Shown here: piece after piece, positions 47,154 to 55,655 of the stretch | How positions within the stretch are numbered: position 1 is the first letter of the stretch | Layout: each line of letters begins with the position of its first letter | Assembly: GCF_006636215.1 (NCBI RefSeq) | Contig: NZ_VIFM01000006.1 | Location: forward strand, 47,117-111,116 | From: Myxococcus llanfairpwllgwyngyllgogerychwyrndrobwllllantysiliogogogochensis | GTDB lineage: Bacteria > Myxococcota > Myxococcia > Myxococcales > Myxococcaceae | DNA: 64,000 nucleotides | Direction of reading: 5' to 3' | Made by a program: the position numbers and the translations under genes | Notes under the pieces: model-generated | Told to the model about the DNA's origin: nothing | Database searches by the model: none | Seen by the model: the letters and a program-made list of their open reading frames with translations, nothing else

Positions 47154-47840
47154 CTAGGGGCCCTTGCCGGAGTAATCGGGCCGGGGGCCGTACTTCTTGC
47201 CGTGTTTGTCCAGGTGGGTGTCGTCGGCGCGCGTCTCGGTCAGCTCGAGCGTGGCGGTGGCGGTGCCGCCCGACTCCACGACGACCTCCACGCGGGCGAT
47301 GTTGCTCTTCTCGTCCCGCCGATGCACGGCGAAGAGGGGATGGCGTCCGGGAGGCACGCCTCGCAGCTCGAAGCGCCCGTCCTTGTCCGTCACCGCGAAG
47401 GCGCGGTTGGGCACCACCACCACCGTCGCCACCATCTGCTCGTGGATGTCGCAGTACACGTCGATGATGCCCGTCTTCTTGAAGGTCTCGACGTAGGCCT
47501 CGCCCGGCCGGTTCTTGCCCGCGTCGAACCTGCGCGCCACCGAGCGCGAGAAGACGTTGTGCAGCACCACGTCCCGGTTGGAGAACTCCACCTTCTGTCC
47601 CGCGACGATGGGCAGCACCGAGGGGAAGAAGGTCTTGTCCCGCTGGCTCATCTTCGCCACCTCGGCGGGGGGCTCCTCGGTGTAGCCGGTGAGGTAGACG
47701 ACCACGCCGGAGCGGTCCGCCTTGGGCGTCGGCTTGCCGTCCGGACCGATGACGAGGATGCGCACCTCTCCTCGCACCGCGCCCGGCTCGGCGCTCGCGA
47801 GGGACGCGGTCAGCAGGAGCGACAGGAGGAGCGACTTCAC
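47154..47840 (-). CDS. Exported cupredoxin-like protein
   Basis: A 228-residue protein with signal MKSLLLSLLLTASLASA. It starts with GTG at 47840, overlapping the stop of the upstream gene (GTGA). The middle holds a type-1 copper site: His in VLHNVFS, and Cys, His and Met in YCDIHEQM. A C-terminal carboxypeptidase-regulatory-like beta domain (DKDGRFELRGVPPGRHPL) follows. Similar proteins are annotated as methylamine-utilisation-type or plastocyanin-like. It may carry electrons or sense copper next to the cyclase. Confidence 0.85.
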   Translation of the reverse strand: MKSLLLSLLLTASLASAEPGAVRGEVRILVIGPDGKPTPKADRSGVVVYLTGYTEEPPAEVAKMSQRDKTFFPSVLPIVAGQKVEFSNRDVVLHNVFSRSVARRFDAGKNRPGEAYVETFKKTGIIDVYCDIHEQMVATVVVVPNRAFAVTDKDGRFELRGVPPGRHPLFAVHRRDEKSNIARVEVVVESGGTATATLELTETRADDTHLDKHGKKYGPRPDYSGKGP

Positions 47841-48604
47841 AGCGCCACCGCCCAGATGAGCCTCGGCATGAAGCGAGGGGTTTCGTCGGTGATGCCCGTC
47901 AACCCGACGAAGGTGCCGGCGGTAATCCACATGCGCCCGAACGTCCAGGCCACGCTCGGCCCGACGAAGAGGTGCGGGTCGCCTTTCACGTCCTTCAGCC
48001 CGAACTCACCGAAGGACTCGAACGACAGCCGCAGCTCGTCCGGGATGACGGGATAGGAGACGCCCGCGGAGTACGTCCCGAGGATTTGGACCGGGGCGTC
48101 GCCGCCGCGCAGCCCGGGGATGCCCACCTGTGCGCCCAGGTCCAGCGCCACGCGCAGCCCGCTGTCCCACTGGTAGGAGCCGACGAGGTCTGCGTCCACG
48201 CGCGACGGGCTCGCCTCGCGGATGGACTGGTGCCAGACGGCGCGGATGAGCGGTTGGAACGCGCGGTCATCGCCTCGGGGAAAGAGGCGGTAGCGGAAGT
48301 CGGCCTCGAAGGAGTCCAGCTCCGTGATGTCCCGGTTGGCGCGCACCTGGAAGGGGATGGCGAGCTCCAGGTGCTGGCTCAAGCCGATGACGGGGCCCCA
48401 CCAAATCCAGTAGACGGAAGGACGGTCCGGGAACGCGGGCGCGCGGCTGCGGGCCCACAGCCACTGCTCCAACTCGACATCGCCCTTGGGCACGATGTCG
48501 GTGTCGAACGTCCAGATGAAGGGGCGGCGGCCGGCCAGGGCAGGCTCGGCCCACGTCACCCCCAGGATGCATGCCACCAGCGCCAACCAGCGGACTGCTC
48601 GCAT
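47837..48604 (-). CDS. Outer-membrane beta-barrel-like protein
   Basis: A 255-residue exported protein with signal MRAVRWLALVACILGVTWA and cleavage near ALAG. The mature part consists of alternating polar and hydrophobic stretches with many aromatic residues (WTFDTDIVPKGDVELEQWLW, FRYRLFPRG, FVGPSVAWTFGRMWITAG), typical of a transmembrane beta-barrel of about ten to twelve strands. It is first in the three-gene unit with the cupredoxin-like protein and the adenylate cyclase. The function of the unit is unknown. Confidence 0.75.
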   Translation of the reverse strand: MRAVRWLALVACILGVTWAEPALAGRRPFIWTFDTDIVPKGDVELEQWLWARSRAPAFPDRPSVYWIWWGPVIGLSQHLELAIPFQVRANRDITELDSFEADFRYRLFPRGDDRAFQPLIRAVWHQSIREASPSRVDADLVGSYQWDSGLRVALDLGAQVGIPGLRGGDAPVQILGTYSAGVSYPVIPDELRLSFESFGEFGLKDVKGDPHLFVGPSVAWTFGRMWITAGTFVGLTGITDETPRFMPRLIWAVAL

Positions 48605-48683
48605 TCGCGCTCCCCACCCCGGGCGTCAGGGTGCTCGTGCTGGTGCCTAGCACACCACGCCCGGAGGTGGGACCGACAGGCGA

Positions 48684-50657
48684 TTACAACCGGTCGCTGA
48701 TTCGCTGCTGCAACAGCCAGTCGTAGAGCTCCAGGGTGGCGTAGGCGGTGTCCCACGTCGCCTCGTTGTGACCTGCGTTGGGGATGATGGTGACGCGCAT
48801 CTTGCTCTCACCCGGGCCGCATTTCGTGTCGAGCCACGTCTTGACGCTCGTGGCGCGGGATGGCGTGTCCAGGGCGCCGTGGAAGGCCCAGATGGGCAGC
48901 GGCTTCAGGTTGCAGATGTTCGCGTTATTGGTGGGCGTGGAGGTGATGGAGATGGGGACGATGGCCGCCAGTTGGCTGGTGTGGTTCATGCCCAGCTCGA
49001 TGCTGATGTTGCCGCCGCCGCTCAGGCCGGTGACGTAGACGCGGTCCGAGTCCACGCGGTAGTCCTTCTTGGCGTCCTCGATGAGCGCGAGCAGCGAGGG
49101 CGCGGCGAACCAGCCGGTGCCCGCGTTGTCGAAGGGGAGGCGCTGATTGGGCGAGATGACGATGGCCTTCATCGCGGCGCGGAAGCTGGCGGAGGAGAAT
49201 TGCCGGGCCAGGCCCTCCGGATTGCTCAGCACCGCGGTGCGGTCGACGGTGAGGGTGCTGCCAGCGATGCCGTGCATCCCGATGATGAGCGGCCAGCGGG
49301 TGGTGCGGTCATTGTTGTACTGCTCGGGCAGGAAGAGGGCGTAGTCGTAGCGGACGTTGCGGACCAGCGTCTGCTGTCCGGCCGCGCACGTGGTGGGGCC
49401 GGTGGGAGTGGCGGCCGGTATGCCCATGAGCTTCAGCTCGCGCAGCCGGCAATGGGGCTTGTCCTTGCACACCACCCGGACCTGCGTGGTGATGACGGGC
49501 GTGGTGAAGGTGAGCGTCTTCTGCGTGGTGCTGAGCGGGTTGCCGTCCACCACGGTGCCGGGAATGGTCTTCCAGCAGCCGCCATTCCAGGCCTGCAACT
49601 CGAAGGCAGGCATCGCGTTGGTCGCGGTCGCCGAGGTGCCCAGGTGCAGCTCCGCGCTGCTCACCTCGTAGGCGCCCTGGAGGTCCACGTCGAGGTAGTT
49701 GTGCGTCTGGAAGTGGAAACCGGACTCCCACCGGGTGGCGAGGTCTCCATCCACCGCGTTCGCCGGCGGGAGGGATGTGTTGAAGGAGCCCGCTGTGGCG
49801 GGTTTCTTGAACGCCACGTCGGTGAGCACGGCTGGCGGCGCCGTCACCGTCACGCTCACCTCGTCGGAGGCCGTGGCTCCGTCGTCGTCCGTGGCGGTGA
49901 GCCGGAAGACGAAGACGCCGGCGGACAGGCCTGCGACGCTCAAGGAGGCGGTGGTGGTGCCGCTCAGCGTGGCCGAAGGGCCGCTCACCTGCGTCCAGGC
50001 CAGCGACGTCACCGTGCCGTCCGCGTCGGTGGCTCCGCCGACCAGCGTCACGCTGCTGGTGGGCAGCGTCAGCGACCTGTCCGCGCCCGCGTCGGCCACG
50101 GGCGGGATGTTCACCTGCGTCGAGTGGGGCGTGCCGAAGACCCACAGCTCCTTCACCCGGCAGTTGTCCGCGAGCGGGTCCCTGCACGAGAAGCGCACCT
50201 TGTTCGCCGTCACCGGCTGCGTGAACGTGGTGGACACCGCGATGCTCGTGTTGGCCGTCTGGCTGGCTCCGGGGATGGGCTTCCAGCCCGTCCCGTCGTC
50301 GTAGAACAGCTCGTAGCTCTGGATGACGCGGGTGTCCCGGAAGCCGGTGTAGAGCTCCATCCGGGCCAGGTCGAACGTCCCCTGCAGGTCGATGTCGAGC
50401 AGGCGCGTCTGGTTGTAGATGCCAGGGCACCAGCGCGACGTATCGGTATTGATGTCCCCATCCACCGCGTACTCAGGACGGAATGGGTCCTGCGTGGAGC
50501 TGGCCGTGGCCGGCTTGTTCAGGGTGACGTTGATGAGCTCGTCGATTCTGGCGCGCTGCTGCGCGGGCTGGAGGGCGCGCTCGTCGCCCTCCGGTGCTCC
50601 GCAGCTCACGAGCGCACTCGCAGCCAGCATGCTGATGAGGGATTGAAGCCGTCGCAA
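48684..50657 (-). CDS. Multidomain lipoprotein esterase (discoidin-PKD-discoidin-hydrolase)
   Basis: A 657-residue protein. I choose the TTG at 50657 because AGGAGG lies 5 bp upstream; it gives LRRLQSLISMLAASALVSC with the lipobox Cys near 19. Domains in order: F5/8 type C (about 40-160), PKD (about 185-275), a second F5/8 type C (about 285-410) and a PHB-depolymerase/LpqC-like esterase (about 425-657). The esterase nucleophile is in GLSGGGN and the catalytic His in PNAGHNEATW. Carbohydrate-binding discoidin domains suggest it acts on polysaccharide-linked esters outside the cell (inference). Confidence 0.88.
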   Translation of the reverse strand: MRRLQSLISMLAASALVSCGAPEGDERALQPAQQRARIDELINVTLNKPATASSTQDPFRPEYAVDGDINTDTSRWCPGIYNQTRLLDIDLQGTFDLARMELYTGFRDTRVIQSYELFYDDGTGWKPIPGASQTANTSIAVSTTFTQPVTANKVRFSCRDPLADNCRVKELWVFGTPHSTQVNIPPVADAGADRSLTLPTSSVTLVGGATDADGTVTSLAWTQVSGPSATLSGTTTASLSVAGLSAGVFVFRLTATDDDGATASDEVSVTVTAPPAVLTDVAFKKPATAGSFNTSLPPANAVDGDLATRWESGFHFQTHNYLDVDLQGAYEVSSAELHLGTSATATNAMPAFELQAWNGGCWKTIPGTVVDGNPLSTTQKTLTFTTPVITTQVRVVCKDKPHCRLRELKLMGIPAATPTGPTTCAAGQQTLVRNVRYDYALFLPEQYNNDRTTRWPLIIGMHGIAGSTLTVDRTAVLSNPEGLARQFSSASFRAAMKAIVISPNQRLPFDNAGTGWFAAPSLLALIEDAKKDYRVDSDRVYVTGLSGGGNISIELGMNHTSQLAAIVPISITSTPTNNANICNLKPLPIWAFHGALDTPSRATSVKTWLDTKCGPGESKMRVTIIPNAGHNEATWDTAYATLELYDWLLQQRISDRL

Positions 50658-50756
50658 GGTGTCCTCCTCGGGATGGGGAAGAGGACATCTTGCATCAGTC
50701 ACAGGGTTTCAAATCCGCAAAAGTTGTTATTCGTGTAATTCGCATGTAATGTCATG

Positions 50757-51476
50757 TCACCACTTGCCGGCGTGTGCGCCTCCGTCCACGTGGAGGACTT
50801 CGCCCGAGACATAGGTCGCGCCGTGAAGGTAGAGCACCGCGTCCACCATCTCCGCCACCGTGCCGACCCGGTGCATGGGGGACATGGTCCTGAGAAAGGG
50901 ATGTTTGTCCTGGGAGTGCATGGGCGTGTCGATGGCGCCCGCGGCCACGGTGTTCACGCGGATGCCCTGGCCCGCGTATTCGATGGAGAGCGCGCGGGTG
51001 GCGGTCTCGAGTCCGCCCTTGGTCAGGATGGCGAGCGCTCCGGAGACGCCCGAGATGGGCTGACCCACCAGGGACGTGCCGATGTTCACGATGTGCCCTG
51101 CCTTCCGGGGCACCATCCACCGGAGGGCCTGCTGGCTCATGTGGAAGAAGCCCGCGATGTTCGTCGATACCAGTTGGGCGAAATCGCTCTCGTCATAATC
51201 CGTGAAGGGCTTTGCGATGAAGAGGCCCGCGTTGTTGATGAGCAGGTCCACCTGCCCGAAGCGCGACTCCGCGACCTCGAAGACCTTCCGCGCCGTCGCC
51301 TTGTCCCCGACATCGCCGTCCACGAGCGCCAGTTGCTCCGTTGGAACGAGCGAGGGCTCGCGCGACGTCTGCCTCGCCGTCCCCACCACCGAGAACCCTC
51401 GCTCCAGCAGGGCCCGGGTGAGGCCCAGACCAATTCCACTCGACGCACCCGTGACGACCGCGACCTGTGAACCCAT
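50757..51476 (-). CDS. SDR-family protein lacking the catalytic Tyr
   Basis: A 239-residue short-chain dehydrogenase. TGASSGIG (9-16) and NNAG (81-84) are intact. The catalytic Tyr-x3-Lys is altered: Lys153 is present but position 149 is Ala (SGALAILTKGG). Without Tyr, classical SDR chemistry is doubtful. A C-terminal VDGGAHAG is typical. The gene is leftward with 65 bp to the sigma-factor gene and could be co-regulated with it. Confidence 0.88.
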   Translation of the reverse strand: MGSQVAVVTGASSGIGLGLTRALLERGFSVVGTARQTSREPSLVPTEQLALVDGDVGDKATARKVFEVAESRFGQVDLLINNAGLFIAKPFTDYDESDFAQLVSTNIAGFFHMSQQALRWMVPRKAGHIVNIGTSLVGQPISGVSGALAILTKGGLETATRALSIEYAGQGIRVNTVAAGAIDTPMHSQDKHPFLRTMSPMHRVGTVAEMVDAVLYLHGATYVSGEVLHVDGGAHAGKW

Positions 51477-51541
51477 GGCTTCGCTCCGTGAACGGGCGAA
51501 AAGCCCGTCTCGACGGGCCTAGGTCGTCATGCGCCGGACTG

Positions 51542-52111
51542 TTACAGGCCGTCGTATTCGAAGGAGCAATGGCGCAATTGCTCACGGGCGCGGTGGAGGA
51601 GGACTCGGACATAGCCGTCGGAGATGCCGAGCAGCTTTCCCACCTCGCCGCTGGGCTGTTCATCCAACAGACTGAGCATGACCACGCGACGCTGGAGCTG
51701 GGCCATGCGGGAGATGCACCCGTGCATCCAGGCCAGTTGTTCGGTGCGGGAGATGAGCTCCTCGCTCGTCGCGGTGTCCCGCGCCGCCTCCCCCGCTTCG
51801 AGCAGCAGTCGCGCCTTGGACTGGCGGGAATGTTTGCGTCGGCGGTTCATGAGGTTGTGGCGGAGGATGACCGTCAGCAGCTTCACCGAGTCGTCGGAGT
51901 CCCGCGCGATTTCCCGCGCCTCCGGGAGGCGGAAGAACGAAAAGAAGCTCTCCTGGACCGCGTCGAGCGCATCCTCCGCATCCAGGCCCCGACGGCGGGC
52001 ATGGGTGAGCAAACGCTCCCGGTGCTCATGCACCAGCTCCGCCACCCACGACAAGAAGCCGGGGGAGATGGGCGGCGAGGCGGGGAGTTGGGAGATGTCC
52101 TTGGCCGTCAC
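51542..52111 (-). CDS. Sigma-70-family (ECF-like) RNA polymerase sigma factor
   Basis: A 189-residue sigma factor. Region 2 includes DAEDALDAVQESFFSFFRL, and region 4 is QRRVVMLSLLDEQPSGEVGKLLGISDGYVRVLLHRAREQ in outline. It starts at GTG (52111) with GGAG upstream. No anti-sigma gene is adjacent. It follows the methyltransferase gene of the RiPP operon with a 54 bp gap on the same strand, so it may be the last gene of that transcript or an independent gene. Confidence 0.88.
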   Translation of the reverse strand: MTAKDISQLPASPPISPGFLSWVAELVHEHRERLLTHARRRGLDAEDALDAVQESFFSFFRLPEAREIARDSDDSVKLLTVILRHNLMNRRRKHSRQSKARLLLEAGEAARDTATSEELISRTEQLAWMHGCISRMAQLQRRVVMLSLLDEQPSGEVGKLLGISDGYVRVLLHRAREQLRHCSFEYDGL

Positions 52112-52165
52112 GTTCCTGCTCCTGAAGAGGGTCTCAGCCCCCCTAGGTCTCCAGTAGCGGCGTCG

Positions 52166-52984
52166 TTACAATGTTTCCACGGGAAGCGCCCGGAGGCCGT
52201 GGGCCACGAAGCCCAGCATCAGGATGGAGGCGGATGGGGTGCTGTAGAAACGGCGGTATCCCGCGCGCACCTGTTCCAGCTCCTCCTGGGAGATAAGTCC
52301 GGCGTCCATCGCCGGGCGCAGCCGCTCCGGGTCCAGCTGGCGTCGGAACGCCTCCAGGCCCAGCGCGTCGCTGTGGTACGCGATGACGTCCAGCCGGACG
52401 TCCGTGAACCCCGCGGCGGTGAGCAGGCGCACGAGCTGGCGACCGATGAAGCGATTGCCGCCGCGCTGGAGCTGAAGCCGCTCCGCCTTGCGGTGGATGG
52501 ACTCCAGCTCCGGCAGTGACGGCTCCGCCACGCCCCACAGTCCCGCGTCCAACTCGCTGACCACCAGCCGCCCTCCAGGACGAAGCAATCTGAGGGCCTC
52601 GCGCGCCGCGAGCAGGGGCTCCTCCAGGTGTTGAAACACGAAGCGCGCCAGCGCCAGGTCGAAGCGCGCGTCGGGCAGCCCTGTCTCCAGGACGGAGCAG
52701 CGGTGCACCCGCGCGCGTGCGCCCAGTCGGGCCTCCGCGAGCACACACATCCCAGGGTTCAGCTCCACGACATGCAACGCGCCGGAGGGCACCAGCTCCA
52801 GCAGCTTCTCCGCGACGAACCCGGGCCCGCCGCCCAGTTCCACCACTGTCATCCCCTCCGTCAGCCCCAGGGCACGAAGGAGCCGTCGCTCCTCCGGCCA
52901 GCTCAGCTCCACCTGGGACTTCAGCCTCGCGAGCTCCTCGCCGAGCCCTCCCGCGTGCTCCTCCGGGCGATACGAGCCGCTCAT
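52166..52984 (-). CDS. Class I SAM methyltransferase, tailoring enzyme of the TOMM cluster
   Basis: A 272-residue methyltransferase with motif I VVELGGGPGFVAEKL (about 46-60), an acidic second motif (HVVELNPGM) and motif IV LARFVFQHLEEP. Its start overlaps the P450 gene's stop by ATGA, which ties it to the peptide cluster. It could O- or N-methylate the modified peptide. It is the last certain gene of the operon. The target is not predictable. Confidence 0.9.
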   Translation of the reverse strand: MSGSYRPEEHAGGLGEELARLKSQVELSWPEERRLLRALGLTEGMTVVELGGGPGFVAEKLLELVPSGALHVVELNPGMCVLAEARLGARARVHRCSVLETGLPDARFDLALARFVFQHLEEPLLAAREALRLLRPGGRLVVSELDAGLWGVAEPSLPELESIHRKAERLQLQRGGNRFIGRQLVRLLTAAGFTDVRLDVIAYHSDALGLEAFRRQLDPERLRPAMDAGLISQEELEQVRAGYRRFYSTPSASILMLGFVAHGLRALPVETL

Positions 52985-54321
52985 TCCGCATCCCAGCGGC
53001 GAGCACGCATCGGCAGCCCGCCCGAGGGACGCAGTGTCACCAGCGCCTCCGGCTCCACGCGGTGTCCTTCCACGTGCTGAAGCTGGAAGCGCTGGACGAC
53101 CATGGCCAGGACGAGTCGCGCCTCCATCATCGCGAAGTTGCGACCGATGCAGACACGTGGGCCTCCGCTGAAGGGCAGGTACGCATAGGGATGTCGAGCC
53201 GAGGCGCGGCTGTCCCGGAAGCGCTCCGGGTCGAAGGTCTCCGGCTCGCTCCAGTAGTCAGGATGGCGATGGAGCAGGTACGGGCTGACGATGACCAGGG
53301 TGCCGGCGGGGAGGTGATAGCCCCCCACGCAGTCGTCCTCCCGGCAGATGCGCGACATCAACCACACCGGGGGATACAGGCGCATCGCCTCCTGGAGCAC
53401 CCGTCCTCCGAAGTCGAGCGCCCGCACCCGCTCCGCCACCAGTGGCTTCGTGCCCAGCAGCGCCCGCGCCTCCTCGCGCACGCGAAGCCGCGCCTCCGGA
53501 TGCAGGCCGAGCAGGTGCAGGCTCCAGGTGAGCGCCTTGGCCGTCGTCTCGTGGCCCGCCATCAGGAAGGTGAAGATCTGCTCGCGCAGGACGCGCTCAC
53601 CGGCGGGTCCGTCGAGCGCGGGAGGATGCCCTTCCAGGAGCAGGGCCAGCAGGTCCGTGCCTCCACCCGTCTCGCGCCGCCGCGAGAGGATGCGCTGGAC
53701 GAGCGTGTCGATGAGCTGGCTCGCCTCGCGGAACTGTCGCAGGCCCACCGCGTCCTCGGCGTCGAAGCGGGACATGAAGCTGTTGAGCTGCTGCACCGCC
53801 CCGGCGAAGTCCGTCGTGGCGTCCTCCAAATCACAGCCGAACAGACAGCGGGTGACGATGCGCAGCGTGAGGTGCCCCAGCTCGCGCTCCACGTCGAAGG
53901 GGATGCCCGTGCGCGCCGGGTCCTCCCAGCGACGCAACATGTCCTCGGTGCACTCCGCCATGACCTGGACCCAGGGCTCGATGCGACTGTGCTCGAAGGC
54001 GGGACGGGCCACGCGGCGCTGCTCGGCCCAGGGCTCACCCTCGGTCGTCATCAGGCCCTGGCCCAGCATGGGCAGGAGCATCATCAAGTCGGGCGTGCCC
54101 TGCTTGACGTAGTTGCGCGCGTGACTCTGGAGGACGTGCTGCGCGTGGAGGGGATGGTTCACCACCACGGTGGACCAGCCTCCCGCCGTGTAGCGGAAGA
54201 GGCCCCCGTACCTGCTGGCGCTCTCCGTGAGGAAGCGCAGCGGCCGGGCGCGCAGGGCTCCCAAATCAGGAGCATCCGTCACCAGCGGAGGCAGGGGCAG
54301 GTTGAGGTCCGCCAGGCTCAT
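52981..54321 (-). CDS. Cytochrome P450 of the TOMM cluster
   Basis: A 446-residue P450. The heme-binding loop PFSGGPRVCIGRNFAM has the axial Cys at 391. The I-helix oxygen-activation motif is AGHETT, and the K-helix ExxR is EAMR. The start at 54321 overlaps the radical SAM gene's stop (ATGA) and the gene ends in an ATGA overlap with the methyltransferase gene, so translation is coupled along the cluster. It probably hydroxylates or cross-links the peptide. Redox partners are not encoded nearby. Confidence 0.93.
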   Translation of the reverse strand: MSLADLNLPLPPLVTDAPDLGALRARPLRFLTESASRYGGLFRYTAGGWSTVVVNHPLHAQHVLQSHARNYVKQGTPDLMMLLPMLGQGLMTTEGEPWAEQRRVARPAFEHSRIEPWVQVMAECTEDMLRRWEDPARTGIPFDVERELGHLTLRIVTRCLFGCDLEDATTDFAGAVQQLNSFMSRFDAEDAVGLRQFREASQLIDTLVQRILSRRRETGGGTDLLALLLEGHPPALDGPAGERVLREQIFTFLMAGHETTAKALTWSLHLLGLHPEARLRVREEARALLGTKPLVAERVRALDFGGRVLQEAMRLYPPVWLMSRICREDDCVGGYHLPAGTLVIVSPYLLHRHPDYWSEPETFDPERFRDSRASARHPYAYLPFSGGPRVCIGRNFAMMEARLVLAMVVQRFQLQHVEGHRVEPEALVTLRPSGGLPMRARRWDAE

Positions 54322-55655
54322 GGCATCACCCTGAGCACAGGCTCGTGGTCCTGGAAGAGGGGATGTTTCGCCGCGCGGTACGACGCTGAGAACACCCCCT
54401 GGAGCTTGCGGTACTCCCGCATGAACTCCTCCCGAGGCATCCGCGTCCGCGTCACCGCGTGCTGCAAGTCGAAGTGCTCCCAGTGGGGCCGGCCATTCGG
54501 CTGCCGCTCCAGGATGTGCTCGAATGACTCGCACGCGGGCGTGCCTGGCAGCGGCGTGAGCAGGGTGAAGGACGGATAGTCGACGCCCTGCTCTCGGATG
54601 AATGTCGCGAGCTGGTCGAACTCCCGAGGCGTGTACTCCGGCTTGACGATGAAGCTGGCGAAGACGTGGATGCCCAACTCTTTCGCCGCCTGGAGCCCCT
54701 GGAGGATCTGCTCGCGCGCCTGCCGCTTGTTGTAGTCCTTCAGCTCGTGGTCGAGCACCGCCTCCAGCCCGAAGAAGACGCGCCGCAGGCCGATGTCCCG
54801 CCACCGCCGCATCAGGTCCAAATCCCTCAGGAAGGAGTCGATGCGGCAGTACGCGAAGTACTCCTTCTCCAGTCGAGCGGCTTCAATCTGCTCGGCCAGC
54901 GCCCACATGCGACGCGGGTTGACGAAGGGCTCGTCGTCCACGAGGAAGACATAGCGCTCGGGGATGGTGGCCAGCTCCTCGACGACGCGCTCGACGTCGC
55001 GCTTGTAGTAGCGGCCGTCCATGATCTTCCACAGCGAGCAGAAGTTGCACCGGAAGGGACAGCCCACCGTGGTCCGCAGCAGCGCGATGGGCTTCATCCA
55101 GTCGATGAAGTAGCGCGCCCGGTCCGCCGGCACGAGGCTCCGGTCCGGAAAGGGCAGCGCGTCGATGTCCAGCTTGGGCGCCTCGCCTCCGAAGCGGAAC
55201 GTGTCCGGGGCGCGTGCCCACGCGCCTGGGATTCCCGTGAGCCCGTCTCCCGCCTCCAGCGCCTGGAGGATGCGCCGGAACGGGCGGACTCCCTCGCCGC
55301 TCACGACACAGTCAATCTGGGGCTCGAAGAAGTCCTCCGGCATCAGCGTCGCATGGTGTCCCCCCACCACCGTGCGCACCCGGGGCAGCAACGCCTTGGC
55401 CTGCCGACACAGCTCCAGCATCCGGGGCACATGCATGGAGTAGCCCGTGACGCCCACCACGTCGGGCTCGAAGCTCCACAGCGTCAGCGTCAAATCATGG
55501 GGATGCAGGCGCAAATCGAGCAGCCGCACCTCGTGGCCATCCTGACGGGCCCCCGCGGCCAGGTACTCCAGGGCGAGCGGCTCCGCGATGGCGCCCAAAT
55601 CTCCCCAGCCGATGAGCTCCCTCTTCGCGTTGGGATAGAGCAACAGGACCTTCAT
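54318..55655 (-). CDS. B12-binding-type radical SAM protein of the TOMM cluster
   Basis: A 445-residue enzyme. The N-terminal 130 residues have the cobalamin-binding Rossmann-like layout (MKVLLLYPNAKRE, VVGVTGYSMHVPRMLELC, TVVGGHHATLMPEDFF). The canonical DxHxxG is not perfect (DLRLHPHD). The radical SAM motif CPFRCNFC (Cys199, 203, 206) follows, then the core barrel and a C-terminal domain. B12-dependent radical SAM enzymes typically methylate unactivated carbons or rearrange peptides, so C-methylation of the peptide is the leading guess. It is coupled to SagB and P450 by ATGA overlaps. Confidence 0.92.
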   Translation of the reverse strand: MKVLLLYPNAKRELIGWGDLGAIAEPLALEYLAAGARQDGHEVRLLDLRLHPHDLTLTLWSFEPDVVGVTGYSMHVPRMLELCRQAKALLPRVRTVVGGHHATLMPEDFFEPQIDCVVSGEGVRPFRRILQALEAGDGLTGIPGAWARAPDTFRFGGEAPKLDIDALPFPDRSLVPADRARYFIDWMKPIALLRTTVGCPFRCNFCSLWKIMDGRYYKRDVERVVEELATIPERYVFLVDDEPFVNPRRMWALAEQIEAARLEKEYFAYCRIDSFLRDLDLMRRWRDIGLRRVFFGLEAVLDHELKDYNKRQAREQILQGLQAAKELGIHVFASFIVKPEYTPREFDQLATFIREQGVDYPSFTLLTPLPGTPACESFEHILERQPNGRPHWEHFDLQHAVTRTRMPREEFMREYRKLQGVFSASYRAAKHPLFQDHEPVLRVMP

